Source: Actinomyces ruminis
GTDB taxonomy: Bacteria; Actinomycetota; Actinomycetes; Actinomycetales; Actinomycetaceae
DNA length: 56,430 bases
NCBI RefSeq assembly: GCF_002154335.2
Contig: NZ_MTPX02000026.1
Span: 1-56,430, forward strand
Reading direction: 5' to 3'
Position 1 is the first letter of the stretch, and each line of letters starts with the position of its first letter. Shown here piece by piece: positions 26,351 to 37,822 of the stretch. The notes below the pieces were generated by a model that worked only from the letters and a program-made list of their open reading frames with translations, did no database searches and had not been told where the DNA came from. The position numbers and the translations under genes were made by a program.

Positions 26351-27751
26351 ATGACGGACTGGATTACCCCGCCGACCGACGGCGGTGAACGCCTCGACGG
26401 AGCTGGCGCTGCGCTGGTCGCCGCCGACCGCGTGCTGACCGGCCGCCGTGGTGACGCCGTCGGCAGCCTCGAAAGCATTGGCGAGGACGATCCCCAGGGC
26501 GGCGCCGTCTTCATCGACGGTCCCTGCATTCGCGCCGTCGGCCCCACCACCGAGCTGACCGCCCGCCTGAGTGAGCTGGCCGCCGCGGCCGAGACCGTGC
26601 CCGCGCAGGTGCGCCGCATCGACCTGCCCGGCACCACCCTCATGCCCGGTCTCATCGAGACCCACGCCCACCTGCCCACCTCCGGCACGGACGAGGAGTA
26701 CCCCGACTACGGGGCGCATGAGGTCGCCCGGCTCACGCTGAACGCCGCCCGCTCCGCCCGCGAGCTGCTGTCCCTCGGCGTCACCAGCGCGCAGAGCCTG
26801 GGGGCCCGCCACTACGTGGACGTCGCCCTGCGCGACGCCATCAACAACGGCGACCTGCGCGGCCCCCGCATCACCGCCGCTGGACCGCAGATAACCGTCA
26901 CCGGCGGGCACGCCCACCACGCGGGCGGCGAGGCGGACGGCCTGGACGAGATCCGCCGCCAGGTCCGGCTCCACCACAAGCGGGGTGTGGACACCATTAA
27001 GGCCATGACCACCGGCGGCTTCACCACCTCCGGCTCGGTGCCCTGGCTGGCTCAGTTCAGCCAGGAGGAGCTCACCGTCCTGTTCGCCGACGCCCACCGC
27101 CTGGGGAAGTGGACCGCCGCCCACGCCCACGGCACCCAGGGCATCGAGCGGGCCGTGCGCGCCGGCGTCGACTACCTCGCCCACGCCTCCTTCATCAGCC
27201 CCGCCGCACGCTCCGAACCCGACCCGCGCCTGGCCGACGAGATCGCCGCCGCCGGCATCTACGTGGACTGCACCATCACCGCCGAACTGCCACGCATGAT
27301 CGCCCGCGACGACGCCTTCGCCCCGCCCGTACGCATGCTGTGGGAGCACGGCGTGAAGATCGTCGCCGGGCACGACGCCGGCATTCCCGGCGTCCCGACC
27401 CGCGGCTACGTCGGCGGCCTGGAGGCACTGGAGACCGTCGGCCTGCCCCGGGCGGAGGTCCTGCTCGCCGCCACCTCCCGCGCCGCCGCCGGCATCGGCC
27501 TGGCGGGCGTGACCGGCGTGCTCGCCCCCGACTTCGACGCCGACCTGATCGCCGTCGCCGGTGACCCGCGGGCCGGGCTGGGGGTGCTGCGCGACCTGCG
27601 GCTCGTGGTCAGCCGGGGGCGCGAGTTCATCCCCGACCGCATACCCGGGCTCACGCACCGCACCGGCCTCGACACCTTCCCCGGGCCGGGCTCGGTGCTC
27701 GGCGCCTGGCGGAACCGGGACCTGCTGCGCGCTCGTCACCCGGAGGTGTGA
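26351..27751 (+). CDS. Metal-dependent amidohydrolase (imidazolonepropionase-like)
   Basis: A 466-residue amidohydrolase-superfamily enzyme. GLIETHAHLP carries the HxH metal pair, TIKAMTTGGF the probable bridging Lys region, AAHAHGTQGI and AHASF the two further His ligands, and VAGHDAG the catalytic Asp. N- and C-terminal beta-sandwich strands are present. ATG 26351. It is followed 69 bases later by an M20 hydrolase, suggesting a joint role in breaking amide or peptide bonds; the substrate is unknown. Confidence 0.85.
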   Translation: MTDWITPPTDGGERLDGAGAALVAADRVLTGRRGDAVGSLESIGEDDPQGGAVFIDGPCIRAVGPTTELTARLSELAAAAETVPAQVRRIDLPGTTLMPGLIETHAHLPTSGTDEEYPDYGAHEVARLTLNAARSARELLSLGVTSAQSLGARHYVDVALRDAINNGDLRGPRITAAGPQITVTGGHAHHAGGEADGLDEIRRQVRLHHKRGVDTIKAMTTGGFTTSGSVPWLAQFSQEELTVLFADAHRLGKWTAAHAHGTQGIERAVRAGVDYLAHASFISPAARSEPDPRLADEIAAAGIYVDCTITAELPRMIARDDAFAPPVRMLWEHGVKIVAGHDAGIPGVPTRGYVGGLEALETVGLPRAEVLLAATSRAAAGIGLAGVTGVLAPDFDADLIAVAGDPRAGLGVLRDLRLVVSRGREFIPDRIPGLTHRTGLDTFPGPGSVLGAWRNRDLLRARHPEV

Positions 27752-27819
27752 GGCCCATAAGGTCGCGGTATCCCGCCTGGCTCCATGGGCCTGTACCTGT
27801 TGGAGCGGAAGTTGACTCG

Positions 27820-29280
27820 ATGACGGCCGCTGCACGCGGCACAATCGGCGCCATGAATCAACCCGTCCGCGACCTGTCCCGGCCCACCACGCCCTGCTCC
27901 GCCGTGCAGGCGCGCATGGCCGAGGAGACCGCCGCCCGCGCCGCCACGGCCGGCCCCGCCGCCGCACTGTCCGAGGGTGCCGGTGCCGAGGCCGACCTGC
28001 GTGCCGAACTGGCCGACCTCGTCGACTCGCTTGCTCCCGAACTGGTCGCGCTCTCCCACGATCTGCACACCCACCCCGAGGTCGGACACGCCGAGCACCA
28101 CGCCGTGGCCGCCGTCGCCGAGCTGCTGCGCACCCACGGCATCGACTCGGAGGCGGGCGTGTACGGCATGGACACGGCGCTGCGGGCGGAGATCGGTGCG
28201 GCCGAAGACGCGCCCGCCCACCCCGGCGTTCCAACCATGGCGATCCTGGCGGAGTACGACGCCCTGCCCGGCGTCGGCCACGGCTGCGGGCACAACGTCA
28301 TGTGCGCCAACTCGGTGGGCGCCTTCCTCGCCCTGGCCGAGCTTCAGCGCCGCCGCCCCGGGGCGCTGCCCGGCCGCGTCATCCTGCAGACCACCCCGGC
28401 CGAGGAGTCCGACACCGCCAAGGAGATCCTGGCCCAGCGCGGCATGCTCGACGGCGTCGACGCCGCGATCCAGACCCACGCCTACGCCCACGACCTGGCC
28501 GACCAGACCTGGCTGGGCGTGCGCCGCATGAGCGCGGTGTACACCGGCATCCCCTCCCACGCCTCCTCCCAGCCCTTCATGGGCCGCAACGCCCTGGACG
28601 CCGCCACCCTGGCCCTGACCGGCCTGGGCCTGCTGCGCCAGCAGATCCTGCCCATGGACCGCGTCCACGCCGTCGTCGACGACGGCGGCAGGTCGCCAAC
28701 GTGATCCCCGAGCGCGCCGAGCTCAACCTCATGGTCCGCTCCAAGTACCCCGAGACGCTCAAGGACCTGGTGGGGCGCGTGGAGGACCTGCTGCGCGGGG
28801 CGGCGCTCATGACCGGCACGGGGGTGGAGATCATCACCGACGCCAACACCAACGAGATGCCGGTGCGCTCCAACGGTCCGCTGCTGGCCGCCTGGGTGCG
28901 TTCCCAGCGGGAGCGCGGCCGCGACCCGCTGCCGGCCGGCGTGGTGCCGGAGACGATCGCGGCGGGCACAGACTTCGGCAACGTGTCGCTGCGCGTGCCC
29001 GGCATCCACCCGCTGATCAAGGTCACCGACCGCGACGACGTCGCCCTGCACACTCGGGAGATGGCAGCGGCCGCCGGCTCGCCCACCGGCGACGCCGCCG
29101 CCGTCGACGGCGCCTACGGGCTGGCCGCCGTCGCCCTGGACTGGCTGCACGACGCGACCTGCGCGAGGCCGTGCGCGCCGATTTCGAGGCGCCGGCGGGG
29201 CCGTGGACGTCGCCGGATTCTGGAGGAGTGAGGCCGGGCGGGCCGTGCACTCGGCTACTCCGCCAGCGCCTCGCGCATGA
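27820..29280 (+). CDS. M20-family amidohydrolase/peptidase (several frameshifts)
   Basis: About 487 residues, similar to the AbgB/IAL-type M20D hydrolases that cleave N-acyl amino acids or dipeptides. Metal-site motifs are HTHPEVGHAE, GHGCGHNV, TPAEE and HASSQPF in the dimerisation domain. The frame breaks near 28692 (GGCGGCAGG, one G short), 29152 (GCGACC, one G short) and probably 29172; the restored tail reads DLREAVRADFEA. The exact end is therefore uncertain. ATG 27820 after GGAGCGGAAG; ATG 27853 is possible. Confidence 0.8.
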
Positions 29281-31006
29281 CATCTAGGCCCACGCTGCCC
29301 AGGCGCAGCGCCCGGGTGTGGAAGTCCTTCAGGGACTGCCCGCGGCCCAGCGCCTCGTCGCGGGTCGCCTCCCACAGCCGCTGGCCGACCGCGTAGGACG
29401 GCGCCTGCCCCGGCCAGCCCAGGTAGCGGTCCAGCTCGAAGCGCAGGAAGGACTCCGTCATCGCCACGTTGTGGCGCAGGAAGGCCCAGGCCGAGTCGGC
29501 GTCCCAGACGCCGTCGCCGACGCCGGGCAGCTCCGCCAGCTCCGGCGGGCGCCGCTTGCCCAGGTGCACGCCGATGTCCAGCACCACGCGGGCGGCCCGC
29601 AGCCGCTGGGAGTCGAGCACGCCCATGCGGTCGCCGGGGTCGTCCTGGAAGCCGAGGTCGGCCATCAGCTGCTCGGCGTACAGGGCCCAGCCCTCGCCGT
29701 GGCCGCTGACCCAGCAGGCCAGGCGGCGCCAGGAGTTGAGCTCGTCGCGCACATAGGTCTGCATGCCGACCTGGAGGTGGTGGCCGGGCACGCCCTCGTG
29801 GAAGACGGTGGTGCGCTCCTGCCAGGCGGCGAAGGTGTCGGTCCCCTCCGGCACCGACCACCACATGCGCCCCGGCCGGGTGAAGTCGTCGCTCGGGCCC
29901 GTGTAGTAGATGCCGCCGGTGGCCGACGGCGCGATCCGGCACTCCAGGGTGCGCAGCGGGGCCGGGATGTCGAAGTGGGTGCCGTCCAGCGCCGCGATGG
30001 CCTCGTCCGCGGTGCGCTGCATCCAGGCCTGCAGGGCGGCGGTGCCGTGGATGGTGCGCGCCGGGTCGGCATTGAGCCGGTCCATCGCCTCGCGCACGCT
30101 CACGCCCTCGCCGTACAACTGCGCGGCAATCGCCCGCTGCTCGGCGTCGATGGCGGCCAGGCGCTCGCGGCCCCACTCGTAGGTCTCGTCCAGATCGACC
30201 GTAGCGCCCAGGAACTCGCGGGAGAAGCGGGCGTAGCGCTCCCGGCCCACGCCGTCGGCCTCCCCGGCCAGCGGCGCGATCTGCTCTCCCAGGAACTCGG
30301 CGATACGACCGTAGGCGGCGCGGGCCTGCGCAGAGGCCGCGTGCAGGTCAGCGCGCAGCGACTCGGGAAGGGGCGCGCCGTCGGCGGTGGCGGCGGCGTC
30401 GATAAGCGCCGTATAGGAGCTGGAGGCCTCCGCCGCCTGATCGCGGGCCTGGCTGATGCAGGCCTCCACCTGGCGCCGGGCGGCCACGTCACCCCGGCTC
30501 GCGGCCAGGCGCAGGGAGCCGGCGTACTCGTCCAGGGCGCGCGGCACGTCGCGCAGGCAGGCGGCGAAGTCCGCCCAGTCGGCCTCGGTGGCGGTGGGCA
30601 GGTTGTCGAACAGATCCCGCAGGTTCTGAATCGGGGAGGCGATGTTGTCCAGGCGGCGCAGCGCCTCACCGGCCTCGGCGGACTCAATGCTGACGCCCAG
30701 CCGCTCGCGCATGGCGGCCACGGTGACCCGGTCGACCGCGTCAACCGGGGTGACGTCCTCCAGCTCGGCGAGCGCGCGCCGATCCAGATCCGTCAGCGCC
30801 TCAAGGGCCTCCGGGGAGTACCCGTCCAGCTCGCCGCGGCGGCCCGGAAGCCCCACGGACACCGCGAACTCGGGGGACAGGTCGGCCAGCTGCTCGACGT
30901 AGCGCTCCGCCACGGCATCAACGGCGGTGGGGCGGCGGGTGGAGCTGCCGACGGGATGGGCGCCTGTGGGCGGCACCGCGGGGATGTTGGAGGGAGTCTC
31001 GGTCAT
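29255..31006 (-). CDS. DUF885-family zinc hydrolase
   Basis: A 583-residue protein of the DUF885 family, thought to be metallopeptidases. VFHEGVPGHHLQ holds the HExxxxHH-type metal site, and SGHGEGWALYAE provides the downstream Glu. YYTGPSDDFTRPGRMWWSVP and the C-terminal DFHTRALRLGSVGLDVM are family features, and length is normal. Cytosolic, with no signal peptide. ATG 31006. It faces the M20 gene; three neighbouring hydrolases suggest local peptide metabolism. Confidence 0.85.
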   Translation of the reverse strand: MTETPSNIPAVPPTGAHPVGSSTRRPTAVDAVAERYVEQLADLSPEFAVSVGLPGRRGELDGYSPEALEALTDLDRRALAELEDVTPVDAVDRVTVAAMRERLGVSIESAEAGEALRRLDNIASPIQNLRDLFDNLPTATEADWADFAACLRDVPRALDEYAGSLRLAASRGDVAARRQVEACISQARDQAAEASSSYTALIDAAATADGAPLPESLRADLHAASAQARAAYGRIAEFLGEQIAPLAGEADGVGRERYARFSREFLGATVDLDETYEWGRERLAAIDAEQRAIAAQLYGEGVSVREAMDRLNADPARTIHGTAALQAWMQRTADEAIAALDGTHFDIPAPLRTLECRIAPSATGGIYYTGPSDDFTRPGRMWWSVPEGTDTFAAWQERTTVFHEGVPGHHLQVGMQTYVRDELNSWRRLACWVSGHGEGWALYAEQLMADLGFQDDPGDRMGVLDSQRLRAARVVLDIGVHLGKRRPPELAELPGVGDGVWDADSAWAFLRHNVAMTESFLRFELDRYLGWPGQAPSYAVGQRLWEATRDEALGRGQSLKDFHTRALRLGSVGLDVMREALAE

Positions 31007-31202
31007 GGGCGAAGACTAGGGCACCGGTGCTTGATCAGCTCAAGGGCATGTACTTGTCGCGCGCCACCGGCTCACCGCCCCTGGATCGCTGAACAAACGG
31101 GAGTCTCCGATTCCGGGGTGTAGCGAGCGGCCGCCGTCGTCTCGGTTCAGGTGCGGGGGCGTGCAGGTTGGTCGACGAGCACCTGGCGGCAGCTGACGGT
31201 TT

Positions 31203-31261
31203 ACGACCTTGGGGTACAAATCACGACCACCCCGGGGTCGTGGAACGTACCCCAAGGTCGT
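31203..31261. repeat. Phased inverted word array, family B copy 3
   Basis: ACGACC at 31203 and 31223, inverted GGTCGT at 31236 and 31256: exact 20-base steps again. Outer arms ACGACCTTGGGGTAC and complement pair perfectly over 15 bases. The region 31007-31306 holds no gene. Confidence 0.85.
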
Positions 31262-31306
31262 GATTTGCTGTCATGGCCACCTCGTGGGCTGCAACCGGGA
31301 GGGCAC

Positions 31307-32954
31307 TCAGGCTGTGGTTGATGCGTCCTCGGGTTCTTCGGCAGGCGTGGACGCGTCCTCATTCGCGGCGTCGATGGCCGGCAGCCACGCGCGGATCGCG
31401 AGGGCGAAGCCGCTCAGTGCGACGACGGTGACCACAACGCCGAGTACTCCGGACCCCGTCGCCGAGAACACCACGTACCGAGCAGCGCCGCGCCTGCGGC
31501 GGCACCCGCGTAGGGGAGCTGTGTGTTGACGTGGGTGATGTGGTTGCAGCCCGCTCCGGTGCTGGACAGGATCGTCGTATCCGAGATAGGGGAGCAGTGG
31601 TCGCCCCACACGGCACCCGCGAGGACGGCGCCGAATGCGGGGATCAGCAACTCGCCGCCGCCGGCGACCGCGCCCATGATCTCCCCGGCGATCGGCAGGA
31701 GAATGCCGAAGGAGCCCCAGGAGGTGCCGGTGGCGAAGGCCATCGCCCCCGCGACGACGAACAGCATCGGGATGAGCCACCGCGCCGACACCGCGGTCGA
31801 CTCGACGAGCGAGCCCAGGTATGCGCCCGTACCGAGCTCGGAGATCAACGAGCCGAGCATCCAGGCGCACAGGAGGATCTTGATGGCCGGAAGCATCGAG
31901 CGGGCGCCTTCGACAACACCCTTGGCGGCCGTCCTGGCCTCGAAGATCGGGTCCTCGTGGGTGAAGTGGAAGTAGTAGAAGGCCGCGGTCGCGAGCCCGA
32001 GGACGCCGCCGAGGTTGAGGGACAGGGCGACGTCGGTGCTGGCGAGCACTTCGAGAATGGACCATGAGCGGACGCGTGATGCCCCGTCAGGAGGATTCCA
32101 CCGATGACCCCCGCGACCAGGACGGCGAAGGGAACGATGAGGGCGCGCATCGCCCCCGGCTCGTGCCGCGGCAGGGAGTCGGTTAGCTGGCCGGGGATCT
32201 GCTCGTCGGGGTCGTACAGGCCGCCGGTGGAGACGGCGCGGCTCTCCTCGCGGCGCATCGGGCCGAAGTCGATCTCCAGGACGACGGTGATCCACAGCAG
32301 GATCAGGGCGGCGATGGCGTAGTAGTTCATCCCTGCGGAGCGGATGAAGGCGCCGGCGTCGGAGACCTGGATGCCGACAGCTGCGACGATCGGCCCCATG
32401 ATGCCGATGATCGAGGCTCCCCAGCTCGAGAAGGGGGCGAGCACGGCGACGGGTGCGGAGGAGGAGTCGATCAGGTAGGCGAGCTTGGCCCGCGACACCC
32501 GCTGCCGGTCGGAAACGGGGCGGGCGACCTGCCCGACGGCCAGGGCATTGAAGTAGTCGTCGACGAAGATCGCGGTTCCCAGCGCCGCCGCGAGGACCTG
32601 GGCGCCCCTCCGGGTGCGGACCCGCGTCATCGCCCACTCGGCGAAGGCCTGGGTGCCGCCGGACATCAGCACCAGGGAGGTGATGACGCCGAGAGTCAGC
32701 AGGAAGACCAGGATGAGGATGTAGTAGGAATTGGGTGCGCCTTCCGACCAGAAGATCTGGGAGAAGGCCTCCCAGACCTTGGCCAGGGTACTGAGGATGC
32801 CGCCATCGGCAACCAGGAAAGCGGCGGCAACGATGCCCACAGCCAGGGACGAGATGACCTTCTTCGTCCCTATAACCAGCAGGATCGCCAGGAGCGGCGG
32901 GACGAGGGACAGTGCCGGGTAGGACTCGATCATCAACAGTTCCATTCGTTGCAT
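31307..32954 (-). CDS. NhaC-family Na+/H+ antiporter-like transporter (two frameshifts)
   Basis: About 549 residues with 12 or 13 hydrophobic helices. LGTAIFVDDYFNALAVGQVARP, SSSAPVAVLAPFSSWGASIIG, MAFATGTSWGSFGILLPIAGE and GAVWGDHCSPISDTTILSSTGAGC are NhaC-family signatures with conserved acidic residues. The frame changes near 32075 and 31480, both within helices that continue smoothly in the new frame. ATG 32954 or 32945. It probably exchanges sodium or an organic cation for protons. Confidence 0.82.
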
Positions 32955-33088
32955 GCCGGAAGGGCACCAGGCTAAGGCATCAGCAGTTCGGGTCTGCGGG
33001 AAGCCTCGCGCATTACGTGCATGCGGCGGCCCCGGCCGCGGGGCATCTCACGTCGGCGCGACCGGGTGGGCGGCGCCGTCGTCGGTAG

Positions 33089-34102
<1,014 letters not shown>

Positions 34103-34324
34103 ACCGGTCGTCGGTGTGGGCGCTGTTGGCGTCCCACGCCGATCCGTCGAGAAGGCGCGTCTGCAGGCGAGGACCCGGGCAAGCCGCCGAACACGCTGTA
34201 CTGGGCTACGTTGTCGCGGGCTGACCGGCGTCGTCGTGGGCTTCCCCGCGTGCTCGGCAGGCCACCTGCCGCCGGCGGGGTGCTTGGTGGGCTCGGGGCG
34301 TCCCGATTGCCAGCCTGCACAAAT

Positions 34325-34432
34325 CGTCTACTGCGCCACCTGGTGGTCTGCTACGCCGGCGCGCGGTTGCCCGTATGCCTCTGCGCCCTTTAGCAGACGG
34401 CCAACTGGCGCAGTAAACCCCGAATCGGCGCC
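34325..34432. repeat. Phased inverted word array, family A copy 4
   Basis: CTGCGCCA at 34331 and CTACGCCG at 34351 (20 apart), inverted TGGCGCAG at 34406 and CGGCG at 34426. Arms 34325-34353 and 34391-34418 pair. TGCGCCCTT and AACTGGCG are shared with copy 2. Confidence 0.7.
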
Positions 34433-34480
34433 CCCAACGGCCCGCATCCCCAGGCATGCAGGCTCTGGACACGGCGGTGG

Positions 34481-34604
34481 ATTGTCGCAAACGGTCACAA
34501 ACGCATCGATGGAACCGATGCTCAACCAGGCAATCGTTGGAATCATGCGGTTGCAGAATCGGGCCGGGCGGCCGAATCCGGCGTTTGTGACCGTTTGCGA
34601 CAAT
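34481..34604. repeat. Long inverted repeat with nested hairpins
   Basis: Perfect 24-base arms, 34481-34504 and 34581-34604, enclose two smaller hairpins (CATCG...CGATG and GATTCGGCC/GGCCCGATTC as complements). Within each arm, CAAACG recurs with a 10-base step. It could fold as a three-way junction, as RNA or cruciform. Confidence 0.8.
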
Positions 34605-34635
34605 GTCGGCCTCGCGACCCACGCTCCAACCCGCC

Positions 34636-35813
34636 CTACTCCCCGTCGTCGGGCAGCACCCAGGCGCGGGAGGCGGCGAAGCCCACGCGCACGGTGTCGC
34701 CCTCGGCGTGCACGGCGCTGACGTCCGGGTCGGACTCCACGCAGACGATGGTGCCCACCTGCGTCTCTACCTCGTACTCCACGTGGTCGCCGTAGAACAC
34801 GGCCGACAGCACCCGACCCATGTCACCCACGAGCTCGCCCGCACCGGCGGCGGCATCCTGCGCCCCGACCGGCTCCAGGCGCACCGACTCCGGGCGCACC
34901 ACCACGGTGACGGCGTCACCTTCGCGCACGTCCGCATGGCAGGCGGCCTCGACGCCACGCCCCAGCACCTGCACGCCGCAGCGGCCCGCAGACACGTTCT
35001 GCGCCGTCGCCTGCAGGAAGTTGGCGCGGCCGATGAAGTCCGCCACGAAGGTGGAGGCGGGCCGCCGATAGATCTCCTCCGGGGTGGCCACCTGGTCGAT
35101 CCGGCCCGCGTTCATCACCACGATCCGGTCGGACATGGTCATCGCCTCGGACTGGTCGTGGGTGACGTAGATCGAAGTGATGCCCATGCGCCGCTGCAGG
35201 CGCCGGATCTCCAGGCGCATGCGCACGCGCAGCTTCGCGTCCAGGTTGGACAGCGGCTCGTCGAACAGCAGCACCTTGGCTGTACCACCATGGCGCGCGC
35301 CAGCGCCACCCGCTGCTGCTGGCCGCCGGAGAGCTCGTTGGGGGCGCGGTCCGCCAGCGAGGTCAGGTTCATGGAGGTCAGCGCCACGTCCACCTGCTCG
35401 CGCATCTCCGCCTCGGGCACGCGCCGCAGCTTCAGGCCGTAGCCGACGTTGTCGCGCACGGACAGGTGCGGGAACAGGGCGTAGGACTGGAACACCATGG
35501 ACATGGGGCGCCGGTTGGGCGGCAGGGACACCATGTTCTGCCCGTCCAGGATCACCTGCCCCGCGGTGGCGTTCTCGAAGCCGGCGATCATGCGCAGGGT
35601 GGTGGTCTTGCCGCAGCCGGAGGGCCCCAGGAAGGTGATGAACTCGCCGGGGGCGACGTCCAGGCTCACCCCGTGCACGGCGTACACGTCCTTGCCGCGG
35701 TTCGAGAACACCTTGACGACGTCGCGCAGCTCGAGGTGCCCGGTGGGCGCATCCTTCTCAGCGGCGGGCTTTCCGGTGCGTCCGGTCTGCGCGGAGGTGG
35801 TGGAAGTGGTCAT
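34636..35813 (-). CDS. ABC importer ATPase, iron(III)/spermidine type (frameshifted)
   Basis: About 393 residues. Walker [10 protein letters not shown] (63-71), Q-loop [10 protein letters not shown], signature LSGGQ (160-164), Walker [18 protein letters not shown]-loop VTHDQ, and a C-terminal TOBE-like regulatory region ([11 protein letters not shown]). This is the FbpC/PotA group. The frame breaks at 35279 just before Walker B; one more C (CAGCCC) restores [10 protein letters not shown]. Last gene of a minus-strand SBP-permease-ATPase operon. Confidence 0.88.
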
Positions 35814-35935
35814 GTGGGAGCCTCCTTGGCTCTCTCGCCCCGCTGACTGGGGGCATGGCTGGTGACGGATGGTTGGGAGGGACGACGACGGCGCTGCGAC
35901 CCGGTGCTGTTCTGCCGCCTTTCAGCGGGCGCAGC

Positions 35936-37684
35936 TCAGCGGGGCTGGCGGCCCGCACCGGTGCCGCGGATCAGCAGGTTGAGTCCGCCGATCACGGTCA
36001 TGACGATCAGGATCAGAATGGTGCAGAAGGCGAAGGCGTTGCCGAAGCGGCCCGCGTCCACCTCCGCCAGGATCTGCGAGGTCATGATCTTGGTGTGCGG
36101 GGTGGTGATGAAGATGATCGGGGACAGCGTCGTCATGGAGCGGGCGAAGGCGTAGACCAGGCCGGTCAGGAACGCCGGCCGGATCAGCGGCAGCGTCACC
36201 CGCAGGAAGGTCTGCGCACCCGAGGCTCCCAGCGACGTCGAGGCCTCGTCGATCGCCTTGTCGATCTGCTGCAGGGAGGCGATGCCGGAGCGCTGCCCGG
36301 CGGGCATGGAACGCGCGATGTACACCATGACGATGGCCATGGCGCCGCCCGCGATGGCGCTGCCGCCGGCGAGCGGGGCGATAATGTTGACGCCGAACAG
36401 CGCCACCGGGCGGTTGAAGGTCACCAGGTAGCCGATACCGATGACCGTGCCCGGCACCGCCAGGCCCAGCATGCCCAGGAAGTCGATCAGGGCGGCGCCG
36501 CGGCGCATTCGCACCACCACCAGCCAGGCCACGAGCATGCCCAGAATGCCCGCGATCGGGGTGGCGATCAGCGCCAGGATGGTGGTGTCGATCATGGACT
36601 CGTTGCCGATGCCGGACAGCAGGTACTGGAAGTGCCGCAGTGTGAAGGAGTTGTTCACACCGAGGATCTCCACGAAGGCGCCCACCACCACGGCCGCGTA
36701 CACCGTCACCACCAGCGCCAGCACGGCTACGGAGACGGCCAGCAGTGGAATACGGGCCACGTTGGCGCGCAGCAGCTCGAAGGAGCCGGCCGGCTTGCCC
36801 GTGACCGTCACGGTGGAGGAGCGGCCCGACCAGTAGCGCTGCAGCAGGAACACCAGCAGGGAGGGCACCAGCAGCACCAGGGAGTAGGCGGCGCCCGCCG
36901 CCGTGTTGTACTCGCCGTTGATGGCGATGTAGGCGCGCGAGGCCAGCACCGTGTAGTCCCCGCCGATGACCAGCGGGTTGGCCAGGTCGGCGATCGCCTC
37001 GGTGAACAGCAGCAGGAAGGAGGCGCCCAGGCCCGGTACCACCATCGGCAGCGTCACCGTGCGGAACACCGTGAACTTGGAGGCGCCCAGGGAGGCGGCC
37101 GCCTCCTCCATCGCCGGGTCGAGGCTGCGCAGCATGCCCACCAGGTTCATGTAGGCCACCGGGAAGAAGGACAGCGACAGCACCAGGGTCAGCCCCGGCA
37201 GGCCGTAGATGTTCCACTCCTGGCCCAGCAGCTGGGTGGAGATGATGCCGTTGCGCCCGAACAGAGTGATCGACGCCGTCGCCACCGCGAAGGGTGGGGA
37301 GACCACCGGCAGCAGGCAGATCAGGTGGAACAGGCGCTTGCCGCGGAAGGCCACCCGCACCTGCACGTAGGCCAGTAGGAAGCCCACCAGGGTGCCGACG
37401 GTGCCCACCACCGTGCCCAGCACGAGCGTATTGAGGACCGTGGCCCGGTTCGTGCGGGAGGAGACGAGCTTGCTGAGCACGGCCAGTCCGTCGGCGGAGA
37501 GGGCCTCGCCCAGGACGCGGCCCAGCGGCAGCAGCACGAGGAAGATGAGGACCAGGAGGACGACGGCGAGGATCGTCGTCGTCACCGGGTCTTGTTTGAC
37601 CCGGGTGCGGCCCGTGGCGAAGGGTTTGGTGGGTGGGGCTTGGGTGAGGGAAGCGGCGGTCATGGGGGTCGCGCTTGAGGTCAT
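35936..37684 (-). CDS. ABC importer permease, fused two-domain FbpB type
   Basis: A 582-residue inner-membrane protein with about 12 helices and two BPD_transp_1 domains. Each has an EAA loop: MEEAAASLGASKFTVFRTVTLP and IDEASTSLGASGAQTFLRVTLP, which contact the ATPase. This duplicated form is typical of ferric-iron and 2-aminoethylphosphonate importers. ATG 37684. It sits between the substrate-binding and ATPase genes. Confidence 0.92.
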   Translation of the reverse strand: MTSSATPMTAASLTQAPPTKPFATGRTRVKQDPVTTTILAVVLLVLIFLVLLPLGRVLGEALSADGLAVLSKLVSSRTNRATVLNTLVLGTVVGTVGTLVGFLLAYVQVRVAFRGKRLFHLICLLPVVSPPFAVATASITLFGRNGIISTQLLGQEWNIYGLPGLTLVLSLSFFPVAYMNLVGMLRSLDPAMEEAAASLGASKFTVFRTVTLPMVVPGLGASFLLLFTEAIADLANPLVIGGDYTVLASRAYIAINGEYNTAAGAAYSLVLLVPSLLVFLLQRYWSGRSSTVTVTGKPAGSFELLRANVARIPLLAVSVAVLALVVTVYAAVVVGAFVEILGVNNSFTLRHFQYLLSGIGNESMIDTTILALIATPIAGILGMLVAWLVVVRMRRGAALIDFLGMLGLAVPGTVIGIGYLVTFNRPVALFGVNIIAPLAGGSAIAGGAMAIVMVYIARSMPAGQRSGIASLQQIDKAIDEASTSLGASGAQTFLRVTLPLIRPAFLTGLVYAFARSMTTLSPIIFITTPHTKIMTSQILAEVDAGRFGNAFAFCTILILIVMTVIGGLNLLIRGTGAGRQPR

Positions 37685-37822
37685 GGGTGGTCCTCGGCTG
37701 GGTCGGGCGGGGAGTGAGCGACGGGGGCCGGCTCCGATCGGGAGGGTCGCGCGAGGCGGCGCCGGCCGGCGCGAGCTGCGCATGTTGACGCGCCCGCACC
37801 GGCCGACCCGGCATGCGTCGGA

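Larger units (their letters stand above)
34103..34635. other. Convergent intergenic region with two hairpin elements
   Basis: No credible gene between nrdF and the ABC genes. Holds family A copy 4 and the 24-bp inverted repeat at 34481-34604. Confidence 0.6.

Noticed and set aside
28482..30176. 564-codon minus-strand frame across the M20 and DUF885 genes
   Set aside because: Composition is Arg/Gly/Ala shadow; both overlapping genes have clear motifs in their own frames.
35922..37814. 630-codon frame opposite and around the permease
   Set aside because: Same strand, shifted frame; Arg/Gly/Pro-rich without helices, whereas the chosen frame has twelve helices and two EAA loops.
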